This document shows, in pieces, positions 31,708 to 42,785 of a stretch of 64,000 nucleotides of DNA (within the stretch, counting starts at the first letter, position 1; every line of letters begins with the position of its first letter). Made by a program: the position numbers and the translations under genes. The notes beneath the pieces are model-generated. The model was given only the letters and a program-made list of their open reading frames with translations, did no database searches and was not told where the DNA came from. The stretch is from Ryuthela nishihirai (Eukaryota > Arthropoda > Arachnida > Araneae > Heptathelidae), in NCBI GenBank assembly GCA_038380435.1, contig JAWZYU010000020.1, forward strand, positions 38,472,307-38,536,306. Direction: 5' to 3'.

Positions 31708-32045
31708 AGTCTTCAGTTCTCTTCGCATAGTTCTCGTTGAAATAAATTTCAAAGCATTTCTAGCGGTCTTCTCTCTCAGCTGATGAACTGTAGCAGCTCT
31801 GTTTTGCCGTATTGTTCGTGCCAACAAACGCCTGTCCCTATCTATCAGAGTCTTTTCCTCCCGCATTTGCCACCATTGGCGGACGTAGACCGTTTCCATT
31901 CTCCATACACTTGGGATATTTTGCCCCACGATTTTTCTCTGAGTTCTATCACCTCCGTTACGGATTGCTCCTGCCCATCGCGCTCCAACGGTGAATCTCC
32001 TTTTGAAGTCAGTCAGATCAACGTTTTTACCTAATTCACCCTTGA
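31708..32045 (-). pseudogene. Tc1-like transposase, N-terminal fragment
   Basis: On the minus strand the frame reads NVDLTDFKRRFTVGARWAGA at the start, the typical N-terminal helix of this transposase group. A linker follows, then LIDRDRRLLARTIRQNRAA, TVHQLREKT and ISTRTMRRELK, the second helix-turn-helix region. The catalytic DDE domain is gone. The 164-codon frame (31672-32166) runs into SINE-1 sequence at both ends, so only this middle part is transposase. No stop interrupts it, but it is truncated and cannot encode an active enzyme. Confidence 0.75.
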
Positions 32046-32098
32046 CTTTGCTTTCACACATGCATTTACGCCTTTTATAGGATTTCATAGTGACATAT

Positions 32099-32482
32099 GG
32101 GTTGGGTATATGGTTTACCTCTGACCGGCACTTTTTTGCACACCATGGGCTAAATGGCCAGGTCACATGGACCCCGAAGGCTCAGAGAAGGTTGGGGGGA
32201 GGAGACTCACTGGAACAGCTGTTGGGAGACAGATGGTAGCCTCCCGTCAAGGCCATCCAGCGTGTTCTTTAACGTGCACAGGGTATGGCTCTCCCGCACA
32301 CGGGGCCACGGCTTAACGTCCCATCCGACCGACGGCGGCCTTTCCAAGCCATCGGTGTCTCCTACTGACCGTGGGCGGGGAATTTTGCGGAAATAAATCT
32401 CAACGCTGACCCAGCTGGGACTCGAATCTGGGAACTACAGATTACGAGCCTGGCGCGCAACCGACTAAGCCACCCCCGCCCC
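32099..32482 (-). mobile_element. SINE-1 in the Tc1-like remnant
   Basis: The TSD TCATAGTGACATAT is at 32085-32098 and 32483-32496. The head is present but carries substitutions (GCGCAACCGACTAAGCC). Confidence 0.94.
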
Positions 32483-32763
32483 TCATAGTGACATATAGAA
32501 GACTTAAGTAACTAAGAAATTTTACATATAATGGTATGTTTCATGGTTCTTTGCTCACGATGATGTGTTAATAGTAATTGGTCCAGGCAGTATATATTGT
32601 TCTGTTTTGACGGACCAGGTCAGGTGAGCCAGTTCTTTCAATAATTTTCTATCTTGCCAGACTTGCATTATCTCAATTTACGGCCCCTGGGACTTTTGAT
32701 ATTTAATTGGTTTTCATGCACTTCCTTACGTTATTGTTTTTCACTCATTTTCTTCATATGCCC

Positions 32764-33143
32764 AGGGGGTGATTCAGTCGGTAGCGCTCCAGGCTCATAA
32801 TCTGTAGTTCCCAGGTTCGAGTCCCAGCTGGGTCAGCGTTGAGATTTATCTCCGCAAAATTCCCCACCCTGCCCACGGTCAGTAGGGGACACCGATGGGC
32901 TTGGAAAGGCCGCCGTCCGTCGGATGGGACGTTAAGCCGTGGCCCCGTGTGCGGGAGAGCCATACCCTGTGCACGTTAAAGAACACGCTGGATGGCCTTG
33001 ACGGGAGGCTACCATCTATCTCCCAACAGCTGTTCCAGTGGGTCCCCTCCCCCCAACCTTCTCTGAGCCTTCGGGGTCCATGTGACCTGGCCATTTAGCC
33101 CATGGTATGCAAAAAAAGTGCCGCTCAGAGGTAAAACAACCCA
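32764..33143 (+). mobile_element. SINE-1, 5' end slightly degraded
   Basis: The head reads GGGGGTGATTCAGTCGGTAG. The anticodon loop is CTCATAA, the form found in elongator methionine tRNA. No TSD seen. Confidence 0.9.
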
Positions 33144-33209
33144 ACTCTATTTTGGTAGGGCAATTTTGGTTGGTATTTTGGGAGCTATTCTGTATGTTGA
33201 CCTATTGTT

Positions 33210-33412
33210 ACGTGTTGTTTTACCCCTGAATGACTCCCTGAACAGCTGGTAGGAGACAAATTGAAGCCTTCCATGAAAGCTATCTAGCATGTTCTTTAAT
33301 ATGCACAAGGTATTGGCTTTCCTGCACACGGAGCCAGGGCTTAATGCCTCATCCTGGAAAGGTGGTGGCCTTTCCAGGCCCATTGGTGTCCCCTTTCTGG
33401 CCGAAGCCAGTT
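33210..33412 (-). mobile_element. SINE-1, old diverged fragment
   Basis: GTTGTTTTACCCCTGA, GAACAGCTGGTAGGAGACA, GCATGTTCTTTAATATGCAC and CAGGCCCATTGGTGTCCCC are in the right order. The middle of the 3' part and the head are missing. Confidence 0.75.
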
Positions 33413-33625
33413 TATCAATATCCAATCCGAAAAGAATTTTTAATTTAGCTGTAAAAACAAACAATTATCTCTTAAAACAAATAAATTGCATCCCCCCTCC
33501 CCACTAAGCGTAAGGGTAAAAAAAAAAATCATCAAGTGATTTTTGAACAATTTACTTCGAATATCCCTGGCTAAATTACTGCGAGCTATTTCTTTTTTTC
33601 CGGCTTCAAAACTACTGATGACAAA

Positions 33626-34006
33626 GGGGGTGGCCCAGTCGGTAGCGCGCCAGGCTCGTAATCTTTAGTTCCCAGGTTCGAGTCCCAGCTGGGTCAGCGT
33701 TGAGATTTATCTCCGCAAAATTCCCCGCCCTGCCCACGGTCAGTAGGCTATACCGATGGGATTGGAAAGGCCGCCGTCCGTCGGATGGGACGTTAAGCCG
33801 CGGCACCGTGTGTGGGAGAGCCATACCCTGTGCACGTTAAAGAACACGCTGGATGGCCTTGACGGGAGGCTACCATCTGTCTCCCAACAGCTGTTCCAGT
33901 GGGTCCCCTCCCCCAACCTTCTCTGAGCCTTCGGGGTCCATGTGACCTGGCCATTTAACCCATGATGTGCAAAAAGTGCCGCTCAGAGGTAAAACAACCC
34001 AACCCA
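33626..34006 (+). mobile_element. SINE-1, near full length
   Basis: The TSD ACTGATGACAAA is at 33614-33625 and 34007-34018. Confidence 0.94.
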
Positions 34007-34018
34007 ACTGATGACAAA

Positions 34019-34822
34019 TTAATAAATTTTGCAAAACAGAAAAAGAACATATATAGAACAAGAAGTCCAACTTCTCATTAAAATAATTTTAACACAATTA
34101 TATGGTTTGTTTTTTTTTACACTGGTAATACACATATGTTATTGATTATATATTTCTTTTAAAATATTCATTTAATGGAAAAATGTAACCAATGATAAAT
34201 TAAAGATCATAATCAAATCTATTTAAATCTCGTTTTTCAACAATATATTTCATAATTTCAAAATCAATATTTTCAACAATTTCAACAATTTTCAATAATA
34301 TAACTTAGTGACGTGACACGAATATTGTTGAAAGGTAAGTATTTAAAAGGGGCACGGAAAGGGTTGAGTATTTAAAGGTTGAGTATTTAAAGGGGCACGG
34401 AAACTGGAATATTTAACAATAAATTATTTTCATAAATATCATTAATGATTGCGTAATGATTATTTCAATATTAGGCAAATTTTTTAAAGGCATATTTTAT
34501 TAAATGGTTTGAAACAATCCTTGTCATGCCAGTTTTAATTAATTTCTGAGATAAATTCTTCTAACGCATGCTTAACCTTTCAAAGTCTAAATAATTGTCT
34601 CTAGAGTTCATCTGAACAATCTACAGATGCAGAAAGTCAATAAAGCTACATGTCTAACACTGCGATGAATTGATGGGACACCGGGCCATGTGACCAAGCC
34701 AGGGCAGTTCTTTGTCCTTCGCTTTTAATTTACCCTTTCTTCAAATGGTCCAAATGTTTGAAACAGATGTTGAAATCGGTAAAAAATATACCCTCATAGA
34801 GCAGTAATCTGCATAAAGTAGG
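34019..34822. other. AT-rich DNA with short direct repeats
   Basis: GAGTATTTAAAGGGGCACGG-type words recur near 34335-34400. CTCGTTTTTCAACAATAT near 34231 resembles the arm of the 20456 MITE, and GTGACGTGACACGAA at 34309 also occurs at the centre of the next MITE. No gene. Confidence 0.45.
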
Positions 34823-34824
34823 TA

Positions 34825-35035
34825 CAGTCGCTCAAAAAAGTATCCGAACACTAGGGTCGATTACAGAACTGAGAAAAATATCTGGCAACGATTGTTTTAG
34901 AAATTAGTGATCTGGCAACCTTGGTGACGTGACACGAAGGTTGCCAGATCACTAATTTCTAAAAAAATCGTTGCCAGATATTTTTTCTCAATTCTGTAAT
35001 CAACCCTAGTGTTCGGATACTTTTTTGAGCGACTG
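34825..35035. mobile_element. Near-palindromic Tc1-type MITE, 211 bp
   Basis: It starts CAGTCGCTCAAAAAAGTATC and ends with the exact complement, between TA dinucleotides (34823-34824, 35036-35037). Almost the whole element is inverted, with about 98-bp arms and a core of GTGACGTGACACGA. The terminal CAGTCGCT...TATCCGAACAC is typical of Tc1-like ends. Confidence 0.93.
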
Positions 35036-35284
35036 TACCTCATCCTACCATAGAATATTGTATACACATTTCTGTAAAATCATTGTCCTTCTCACATCCT
35101 TTTCGTTACACCTTGGAGAAATAACCAAAATAACATTTACCTCATTGCGTTATACAGAACTTACGCAAATTATGAGATTAATAGTTGAGCATATGTGAAT
35201 CACTATGTCATTAGCGCAAATGTTTTATAGCAATTGGTTCATAACGAGGAGAAGTAGGAGGTTGCTCAATATAATGTAGCTGTG

Positions 35285-35400
35285 TCTCCGTGTGAAAGCA
35301 GATCCATGCCCTGTGTACATTAAAAATGATATCGCTGGCCTTGAAGGGTCTCCATAATAGATCCGGCCTCTAAATCTTCCCTTTCCTAGATCTGGCCCTG
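35285..35400 (+). mobile_element. SINE-1, small diverged fragment
   Basis: CTCCGTGTGAAAGCAGATCC, CATGCCCTGTGTACATTAAA and GGCCTTGAAGGGTCTCC follow the order of the SINE-1 mid-body. The rest is lost. Confidence 0.5.
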
Positions 35401-35510
35401 ATTAAGAGTATCGGTGTTTGATGTGGTAAAAATATGCAATAAATTTACACCTGATGTCAAACTGCCATTTTCAGTGTCTCTTGTAACCTGGACGGGTTTA
35501 CCCAACCCAT

Positions 35511-35896
35511 TAGGGGCGGGGGTGGCTCAGTCGGTAGCGCGCCAGGCTCGTAATCTGTTGTTCCCAGGTTCCACTCCCAGCTGGGTCAGCGTTGAGATTT
35601 ATCTCCGCAAAATTCACCGCCCTGCCCACGGTAACAGTAGAGGACACCGATGGGCTTGGAAAGGCCGCCGTCCATCGGATGGGACGTTAAGCCGTGGCCC
35701 CGTGTGCGGGAGAGCCATACCCTGTGCACGTTAAAGAACACGCTGAATGGCCTTGACGGGAGCTACCATCTGTCTCCCAACAGCTGTTCCAGTGGGTCCC
35801 CTCCCTCAACCTTCTCTGAGCCTTCGGGGTTCATGTGACCTGGCCATTTAGCCCATGGTGTGCAAAAAAGTGCCACTCAGAGGTAAAACAACCCAA
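35511..35896 (+). mobile_element. SINE-1, near full length, inserted at a CCCAACCC site
   Basis: The flanks share ACCCAACCCATTAGGG (35500-35515, 35891-35906). The target itself contains CCCAACCC, the same as the SINE tail, so boundaries are ambiguous by a few bases. The B box is altered to GGTTCCACTCC. Confidence 0.92.
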
Positions 35897-36499
35897 CCCA
35901 TTAGGGAAAAATGTAAGGATCATATTATTTCTATGCTGTTCGTTCTATTATTATTTGTATTTTCACTTTGTTCTGGTTGAATAAAAGTTGATTGATTGGT
36001 TGACTGATCTTCTAACGGAACATGGTGTAGTCAGGGGAAGACTGATGGCGTGTGTTTCATCTGGCATCAGGTTTTTCCCGAGGGAGAAGTTCAAAATCTG
36101 TTAAAAAATGGATAAAATTTAAAGTGAACGGTGTTCACTTTCCTGGGTATACGGTATATATCACTGGAAGATTTGCCAACATTACGTTGCTGTTGACGAC
36201 GGAGAGTGCTTACATGGAACGAATTACAGGTATTATATAACATTCAGAATTACTTTCTCATCTTTAAATATGAAACAAATATTTTTAAAATTCAGATTCG
36301 TTCAAGTTTTGATTAAATTAATCTCCGATATCTTTTTTTTTCGTACAAACAATCATTTTAAGAAATAGAGATTTGGATTTTGGTTTCCACAAGAATAAAA
36401 TGGATGTTGATTAAGGTAAGGCAGTGGTATTTGGTAAGGCAGTGGGATATTTACGATAATATTACCTTCGAAAATTCTTTTTTTTTGTATATCTTCGCT

Positions 36500-36665
36500 A
36501 AACCCCACCATGCCTTAGGTGAGAAAGGGGCCACAGATCAGCTGAAAAAACAGCTGTCCCACTCCCATACCCAAATAATCCCATACCTTGGGATTTTTGT
36601 GACTCGTCATTTAGCACATTATATGCAAAAAAAAGGGCGGTAAGAGGTAAATAGCAACCAAACCA
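36500..36665 (+). mobile_element. SINE-1 3' fragment, old
   Basis: CTTGGGATTTTTGTGACTCG, CATTTAGCACATTATATGC, AAAAAAAAGGGCGGTAAGAGG and TAGCAACC correspond to the 3' quarter of SINE-1 with strong divergence. Confidence 0.6.
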
Positions 36666-38196
36666 GTTTTGGAATAATTGCCCTAATTGCGTGTGATAAG
36701 GAAAAACATGAGTATACAGTAGAACTTGGACGATTCGAAGCTGGAGGATTACGTCAACGATTACTTCGAAATATCCAGTATTTTGAAATGTTCAAAGATT
36801 AAGAAAAGTGCCATAACCAATATTTCAAATTAAATAATCTAAAATTGCCGAAACTCTGCTTCGTAGAACTTTTAACTGACTGTACAGCCCTGAGTTGAAA
36901 CTAAAGATAAAATGTTTATGATAAATAAGCTAAAAGGTTTTATTATTCTTTATTGTTTTCCCATCAAAGAACAATTTTCAAATCCAACTGCTAATTCACA
37001 GCACTTCAAATTATTGTACTCTGACTCACGCTAAACTTTCCGGAGTACTTGTCAGCGTGAAATTTTCTTCGCTGATTTCCTCCTGTAATGCTATTCAGTT
37101 ATTTGCTGCTGAAGCAAATCATTTTCTCACCTTTCAGCTATCTCTAGTTCATTGCGTTCGAGACAAGCCAACGAAGTTGCCATTACTAAGAACAGCACAG
37201 AGAAATAAAAAAAATATACATAAGTGAAAAAAAAAATCATCAAAAGGCTTCCCGTTGAAAGAAGTAATTGAATTCCTGTTTAATGCCGTTTCCATGTGTT
37301 CCGGATTGATTCAATTTAGCCGCCATGCTGATGTTTTTCGGCGGAAGTCTGCCAGAGAGAAGTTTTAAGCTTTTTTCTCGTGTGTGTCTCCATCAGTCCT
37401 TTCGATGCCAAGCACAGAGAAATGAAGGAGCGGAGTTTGTAGTGCAACGTCAACAGTAATAAAGGCCGCATTTCTCAAGCACAGTTATCAAATTTTAAAT
37501 CGAGAGTTTCTTTCGAAGTTAACGGAGCAGCCATTTTAGAAAAGAGAAGAAGATCTTGCAGCCCAGGAAACTTTTCAGCCTCAATGCAACGTCGCATTTT
37601 GAGAAAGGAGAAGAATTCGGCGAAGACTTGTAGCACTTACACTGTAAATTCTATTGAAAGAGAAGTGGAAGAAGGAAAAAACATTGAAGCATTCCATCTC
37701 CTTTCGGATCAAAATGTAAGGAGTAAGTTTTCTTTTTTGTTTGTTGTCATATGTGTTGTCTTGTTTGGAGCGCTCAGAGGATTCTTCTGTCGAAGAAAAT
37801 TCCGTCTTTAAAAAAATTCTCAAGTGAAAGTTCGAAAGCAGAGTGATCCTCTCTTTCTCTCGCTTTCTGTACATTCTGTCGAGAGCAGACTGGAGACGAA
37901 ACGTTCAGCCTACTCGCGACTGATAAAAATCGGCTACGAAAGATCAATTCGGGGACAAAAAAACGTAATCTATATTTTAAGTTCGTCTGCTCAAGAAAAA
38001 AAATTGAACTAGAGAGAGCAACTAAATAAATAGAAGTGAATTGGAGAAAAAATCATGAACTTAAATTTTACCTCAGTTATTATATTCTTTTATATTCGGT
38101 ATCCAAAGTGAAGTGCATGAATTTATCTGTAAAGAATTAAGAATTGTTGAGAGGATGGGATTGTGATTGGATTGAATTTGAACGGAACAGAATGCT
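36666..38196. other. Unassigned DNA
   Basis: A pogo-like terminus (ACAGTAGAACTTGGACGATT at about 36718) occurs without a partner. The 37300-38030 part is less AT-rich and has short frames on both strands (75 and 97 codons around 37581-37874), but I recognise no domain and no obvious splice structure. Confidence 0.35.
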
Positions 38197-39095
38197 TGTC
38201 ATGTCCCCCGAATTTTATGTTTATTTATTTATTGCTGTATTTTGTTGTATTTTATTATTCTATATATATTTTTATGTGTTCTTGGAAATGTTTGTGCTGG
38301 GATACTCACTGTTGTTGTTTTCAGGGTCTAAAGCTGCTCCATGCAAGTGGTGACGAATGCCAGAAGTTGTTTATGGCCGTAAATGACTAGCTTAAGGCGC
38401 TAGGGCAGCGAAGAGGCTAGGCGGGAGATTTGAAGATTAGTTTTGGTGAGAGCACGTTGAACGAAAGGTCGTTTCAACAAGCGTTGGAAGGACGCCGCCC
38501 ATACTCAAAGAAAACCTTTGGATTGTTTTACTTCTGAGCAGCACTTTTTTGCACACCATGGGCTAAATGGCCAGGCCACAAGGACCCCGAAGGCTCAGAA
38601 GGTTGGGGACCCACTGGAACAGCTGTTGGGAGACAGATGGTAGCCTCCCATCAAGGTCATCCAGCGTGTTCTTTAACGTGCACAGGGTATGGCTCTCCCT
38701 CACACGGGTCACGGCTTAACGTACCATCCGACGGACGGCGACCTTTTCAAGCCCATCAGTGTCCCCTACTGACCGTGGGCAGGGCGGGGAAAAAAGAAAA
38801 CCCTTGAAGTGAGGGTGCGATTCCAAGGGGGAATCAAGATTCTTGAAGAATCTGTCTTTTTATTCTTGTGGTTCAGAAGGAACCACAGTGTAGGCAAAGG
38901 TTGGTTATCCTTTCGACGAGTTTTTGAGGTCTGTAAAGTGAGGATTCGCAGATTCGCAGAGTGTGCGATTCTCCACCTCATTATTAATGTTTGCAGCAGC
39001 AAGGCAGCAAAGGCCCGCGGAGTTGAGCGCATTCCCAGCACGTAGCTGTATATATTGTAAACAAAACTGTGTCGTCCTTATCTAACTCTCGTGCA
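38197..39095. repeat. LTR-like repeat, copy 1, disrupted by SINE-1
   Basis: It is homologous over its whole length to 60142-61056. It begins TGTCATGTCCCCC and reaches CTCTCGTGCA, a TG...CA pattern like that of a solo LTR, with a T/A-rich 5' part and TATATATTGTAA near the end. I found no flanking 4-6 bp TSD, and weak similarity continues past CA, so the LTR assignment is tentative. Confidence 0.5.
38519..38792 (-). mobile_element. SINE-1, headless, in the LTR-like repeat
   Basis: The TSD is AAAGAAAACCTT / AAAGAAAACCCTT. On its sense strand it begins at CCCCGCCCTGCCC, the same truncation point as at 15514. The homologous copy at about 60466 has an uninterrupted CGAAGGAAACCCTTAAGG. Confidence 0.92.
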
Positions 39096-39235
39096 GTAAT
39101 TGATGGACCATTGTTATTCATCATTCGACACCAGTTTCTTCAGAGGCGTGCAGTACCATGGGCCTAAAAACCCGCGAATCTGTCTTTTCACCGAAGTGAG
39201 GTGAAGTAATTATTAAGCAACAAGCGCATCATCTT

Positions 39236-40043
39236 CCGGCTGCCACGACGTCTGGCTCAGTCTCCATAGATCTGAGAAGAGAGGACATCACATCTGGCCT
39301 AGTCGGGCAGGATCCGAACCCAAGTCATCACATCTGACTTAGTCCGAAAGGATCAGAACCTTTTTTTGGGTCATCAGAATGCTGTTTCACATTTATTTTT
39401 TACCTCGTTACAAAAAAACACCAAAAAACCCGACATTCATCCTCCGGCTGCCACTTTGGGTTGGGTTGTTTTACCTCTGAGCGGCACTTTTTTGCACACC
39501 ATGGGCTAAATGGCCAGGTCGCATGGACCCCGAAGGCTCAGAGAAGGTTGGGGGAGGGGACCCACTGGAACAGCTGTTGGGAGATAGATGTTAGCCTCCC
39601 GTCAAGGCCATCCAGCGTGTTCTTTAACGTGCACAGGGTATGGCTCTGCCGCACATGGGCCACGGCTTAATGTCCCGTCCGACGGACGGCGGCCTTTCCA
39701 AGCCCATCGGTGTCCCCTACTGACCGTGGGCAGGGCGGGGAATTTTTGGGGAGATAAATCTCAACGCTGACTCAGCTGGGACTCGAACCTGGGAACTACA
39801 GATTACGAGCCTGGCGCGCTACCGACTGAGCCCCCCCCCCGCCCCCCGGCTGCCACGACGTCTGGCTCAGTCTCCATAGATCTGAGAAAGGAGGACATCA
39901 CATCTGGCCTAGTCGGACAGGATCCGAACCCAAGTCATCACATCTGACTTTGTCCGACAGGATCAGAACTTTTTTTGGGTCATCAGAATGCTGTTTCACA
40001 TTTATTTTTTACTCGTTACAATAAAACACCAAAAAACCCGACA
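39236..40043. repeat. Tandem duplication of a 200-bp unit, split by SINE-1
   Basis: 39236-39435 and 39846-40043 are nearly identical (CCGGCTGCCACGACGTCTGG ... CACCAAAAAACCCGACA). Before the SINE landed, the period was 208 bp. Each unit contains two copies of CATCACATCTG...GTC...AGGATC.GAACC, including a B-box-like complement, so the unit may derive from an old SINE. Confidence 0.92.
39455..39845 (-). mobile_element. SINE-1 between the two 200-bp units
   Basis: The TSD CCGGCTGCCAC is at 39444-39454 and 39846-39856. The head ends in an expanded C-run region (GAGCCCCCCCCCCGCCCC). Confidence 0.92.
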
Positions 40044-40074
40044 ATATCTCACTTTGCTATCTATCTGTCTGTCT

Positions 40075-40400
40075 AACGAACGAATGTTGCAAGTGATCTG
40101 TTGTTCATGGTAGAAATTTGAAATTTCAGTGGTAGAGTATTAAGAGCTATTCCACTGATAGCAATAATCTGCCCCCTTTTCTCAGAGGGGTGTAAGAAGA
40201 GCAACCTTTTAAATTTAAAGAATTAAAGACAAATATTTCTTATGTTGTATAATTGCTACTAATCGCATTTTTCTCCATCATCCATTAGCTATAATAAAAA
40301 CTTTAAAGGAGTGAGAAAGTAGGTAAATGATAAAGTCATTCTCTTTGAAACCGAGATTCTCATATGCGTCAGAGGCGATATGTGTTCTTTTACTCGCGAA
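40075..40400 (-). repeat. Family C repeat, internal fragment (copy C)
   Basis: It parallels 6190-6640: CGAATGTTGCAAGTGATCTG, CCACTGATAGCAATAATCTG, AAAACTTTAAAGGAGTGAGA and CATATGCGTCAGAGGCGATA. The SINE-2 insert of copy A is absent here. Confidence 0.78.
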
Positions 40401-41226
40401 ATTGATCAATATGTATTTCTCCTATTGTTTCTACAAGAATATGAGAGATCAATATGTTTTCTTTTATAATCTTGTAGAATATGTGTTATATTTTAAATAT
40501 ATATATATACACATAAAAGCCCAATTACTGTCTGTACGGAACGCTTCTCTCCAACTGCTGCTTATAGTTCATTATTGGCAAGATTTTAATTACCACACAA
40601 ATTGTTGAAAGAGATTTATTTTTTTTGAACAGATTTCATCCACTCTTTCCCAAATGTCGTACACGGGCCTTACCCCTGTGCCACTCCGTAATGCGCTAAA
40701 AATTGAAGTCCCTACCTAAGCAATTTAGAATCGCTTTTTTTTAAAAATCTAATTTTAAAAATTGAACTTTAGAAATTTTGCTTTCAACGCTATTTGACCC
40801 ACTCCTGTAACCACTCAAATACTTCACCGCCTAGGTTATGGGTTAAAAATTCAAGTCTCTACCTAAGACAGAACTGGAATTCGAGTTTAAAATAACTTCA
40901 TTATTGCTGCTGGGATTGATGATGGTGGTAGTGGTGCTGGTGGTAATGGTGGTGGGAAATGGGATGTGTTTCAAGGGACTTGTTGAATTTCAAAAGGAAA
41001 TTTGTTACATTCGAACTTTTATACATTTTATAGAAGTTCCCTCTATAATGGAACTCAATTCCGTAACATGGAATTCTAATTTTAAATTTTTTCCGTCGAA
41101 CTTTTTTCTACTAATATATACATGTTTACTATCTTTATGGATTTCGTCTCGGTTATTAAAATTCCCCAAATATGTGAAGGGGAGGAATATTCTCTTCTTG
41201 CCCCTTCTCTAGATTCGTCCCTGGTG
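40401..41226. other. Unassigned AT-rich DNA
   Basis: A GGTGGTGGTAGTGGTGCTGG-type simple repeat is at 40917-40955. The 102-codon frame at 40904-41212 starts in it and shows no domain. Confidence 0.4.
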
Positions 41227-41612
41227 GGTTGGGTTGTTTTACCTCTGAGCGGCACTTTTTTGCACACCATGGGCTAAATGGCCAGGTCACATGGACCCCG
41301 AAGGCTCAGAGAAGGTTGGGGGAGGGGACCCACTGGAACAGCTGTTGGGAGACAAATGGTAGCCTCCCGTCAAGGCCATCCAGCGTGTTCTTTAACGTGC
41401 ACAGGGTATGGCTCTCCCGCACACGGGGCCACGACTTAAAGTCCCATCCGACGGACAGCGGCCTTTCCAAGCCCATCGGTGTCCCCTACTGACCGTGGGC
41501 AGGGCGGGGAATTTTGCGGAAATAAATCTCAACGCTGACCCAGCTGGGACTCGAACCTGGGAACTACAGATTACGAGCCTGGCGCGCTACCGACTGAGCC
41601 ACCCCCGCCCCA
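41227..41612 (-). mobile_element. SINE-1, near full length
   Basis: The TSD CGTCCCTGGTG is at 41216-41226 and 41613-41623. Confidence 0.94.
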
Positions 41613-41739
41613 CGTCCCTGGTGAAATATGTTTTACAACATAGCAATGAATCGAGATAATACACACAGCAATGAACCTATCAATATTTGATATACAGAGG
41701 TAAAATTTAATACCATCTGCAATACCTTTTCCAAGAGAA

Positions 41740-42380
41740 GGATATTGGTAATCGGGACTGGTAATCGGGACTTATCGCGCAGGGAAAGTTTCTAGTTTGT
41801 AACTCCACTTGTTCGGCGAAGTGGGATTTCGTATTCAGTCATTACAGCATCCATTAGAACGGACACATTCCGGGAGACGACAGTCGCGGAGGAAGGCGCA
41901 GTGAGACCATTTGTGGCACTCACGGCGTGATTCCGTGGATCTTCGAGCATCGGACGATCTTCCGACGTCGGAGAGGAATTAGCCCGTGCGATATTGGTCG
42001 TGCACGAGCGAGTCGGGGGTCAAGGGTAAAGGCTGTCGTTCTCCAGATAGTACCTTATCTGCACGGACTGGTAGTTCTCAGTGACCCGATCTGTGGCGTT
42101 GGGAGACAGCACCCCAGGGACGGTCAGAGACAGTGAGCTTATTGATGGGCTTTGGTAGTTGGTTCATACACAGAGCCATTGGTTGCTCGAGCAGAAACAT
42201 GATAGGACGTCGTATGACGGAACTGGCTGGAAGGGGGAAAGGCCAGCGGAATGCTTGATGGCGTTTTTGTGTGCAAAGGGGACATTTCTCGAAGTTAAAA
42301 AAACGATTAGAAACAGGCCTGAATCGAGAAAAAAATAAAGGGAGGGTGGCTAGAGCGATCCGGAACACTGTTCCGGTATA
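41740..42380. other. Unassigned GC-richer stretch
   Basis: CpG-containing sequence without any repeat I know. A GGTAATCGGGACT direct repeat lies at 41748-41774. Frames of 69 (+) and 96 (-) codons overlap it but carry no recognised motif. It could be a diverged transposon or an exon. Confidence 0.3.
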
Positions 42381-42774
42381 AAAATTTCCTCTCTATTTTA
42401 GTGGTTCTTATAAATTTCTTTGAAAAATACCTGAACTATAATAAATATTTTTTCGACTCCGTTTCAGTTACTAGTATTCCTAACATTCTCAAAGGGAGGT
42501 GGGGGGGGGGGGAGAAGGTTTTACCCTCCTAGATTCGGCAATGATTATAAATATTGCTGACGTGTTTTTTTATGTTATGCGTAAACCAAAATTATGTAAC
42601 CATGGTTTCAAACTGTCTTGGGGATATTGATTTCTTAATAAATTATTATTTCTTCAATTCATATTAATAAAAGCGTTAAAAATATTTTCAAACATTTCAT
42701 CTCTTTTAAACACCTTAGTTATGCTACTTCTTGAACAGGATATCGTTGCAAAGTGTAATACAAAAAATGGAATT
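42381..42774. other. Unassigned AT-rich DNA
   Basis: A G run (about 42500-42512) followed by GAGAAGGTTTTACCCTCCTA resembles motifs at 45280 and 50395. No gene. Confidence 0.4.
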
Positions 42775-42785
42775 CCTTAAAGATA

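Larger units (their letters stand above)
31238..32589 (-). mobile_element. Tc1-like transposon remnant carrying two SINE-1 copies
   Basis: The left end TGCCTGGCCAATTTATTATG and the reversed right end TGCCTGGACCAATTACTATT are matching terminal inverted repeats (both then reach AACAC). Without the two SINEs only about 570 bp remains, so most of the transposon interior is deleted. The transposase remnant is on the minus strand. Confidence 0.72.

Noticed and set aside
31672..32166. 164-codon ORF as one intact gene
   Set aside because: Both ends are SINE-1 sequence; only the middle part is a truncated Tc1-like transposase.
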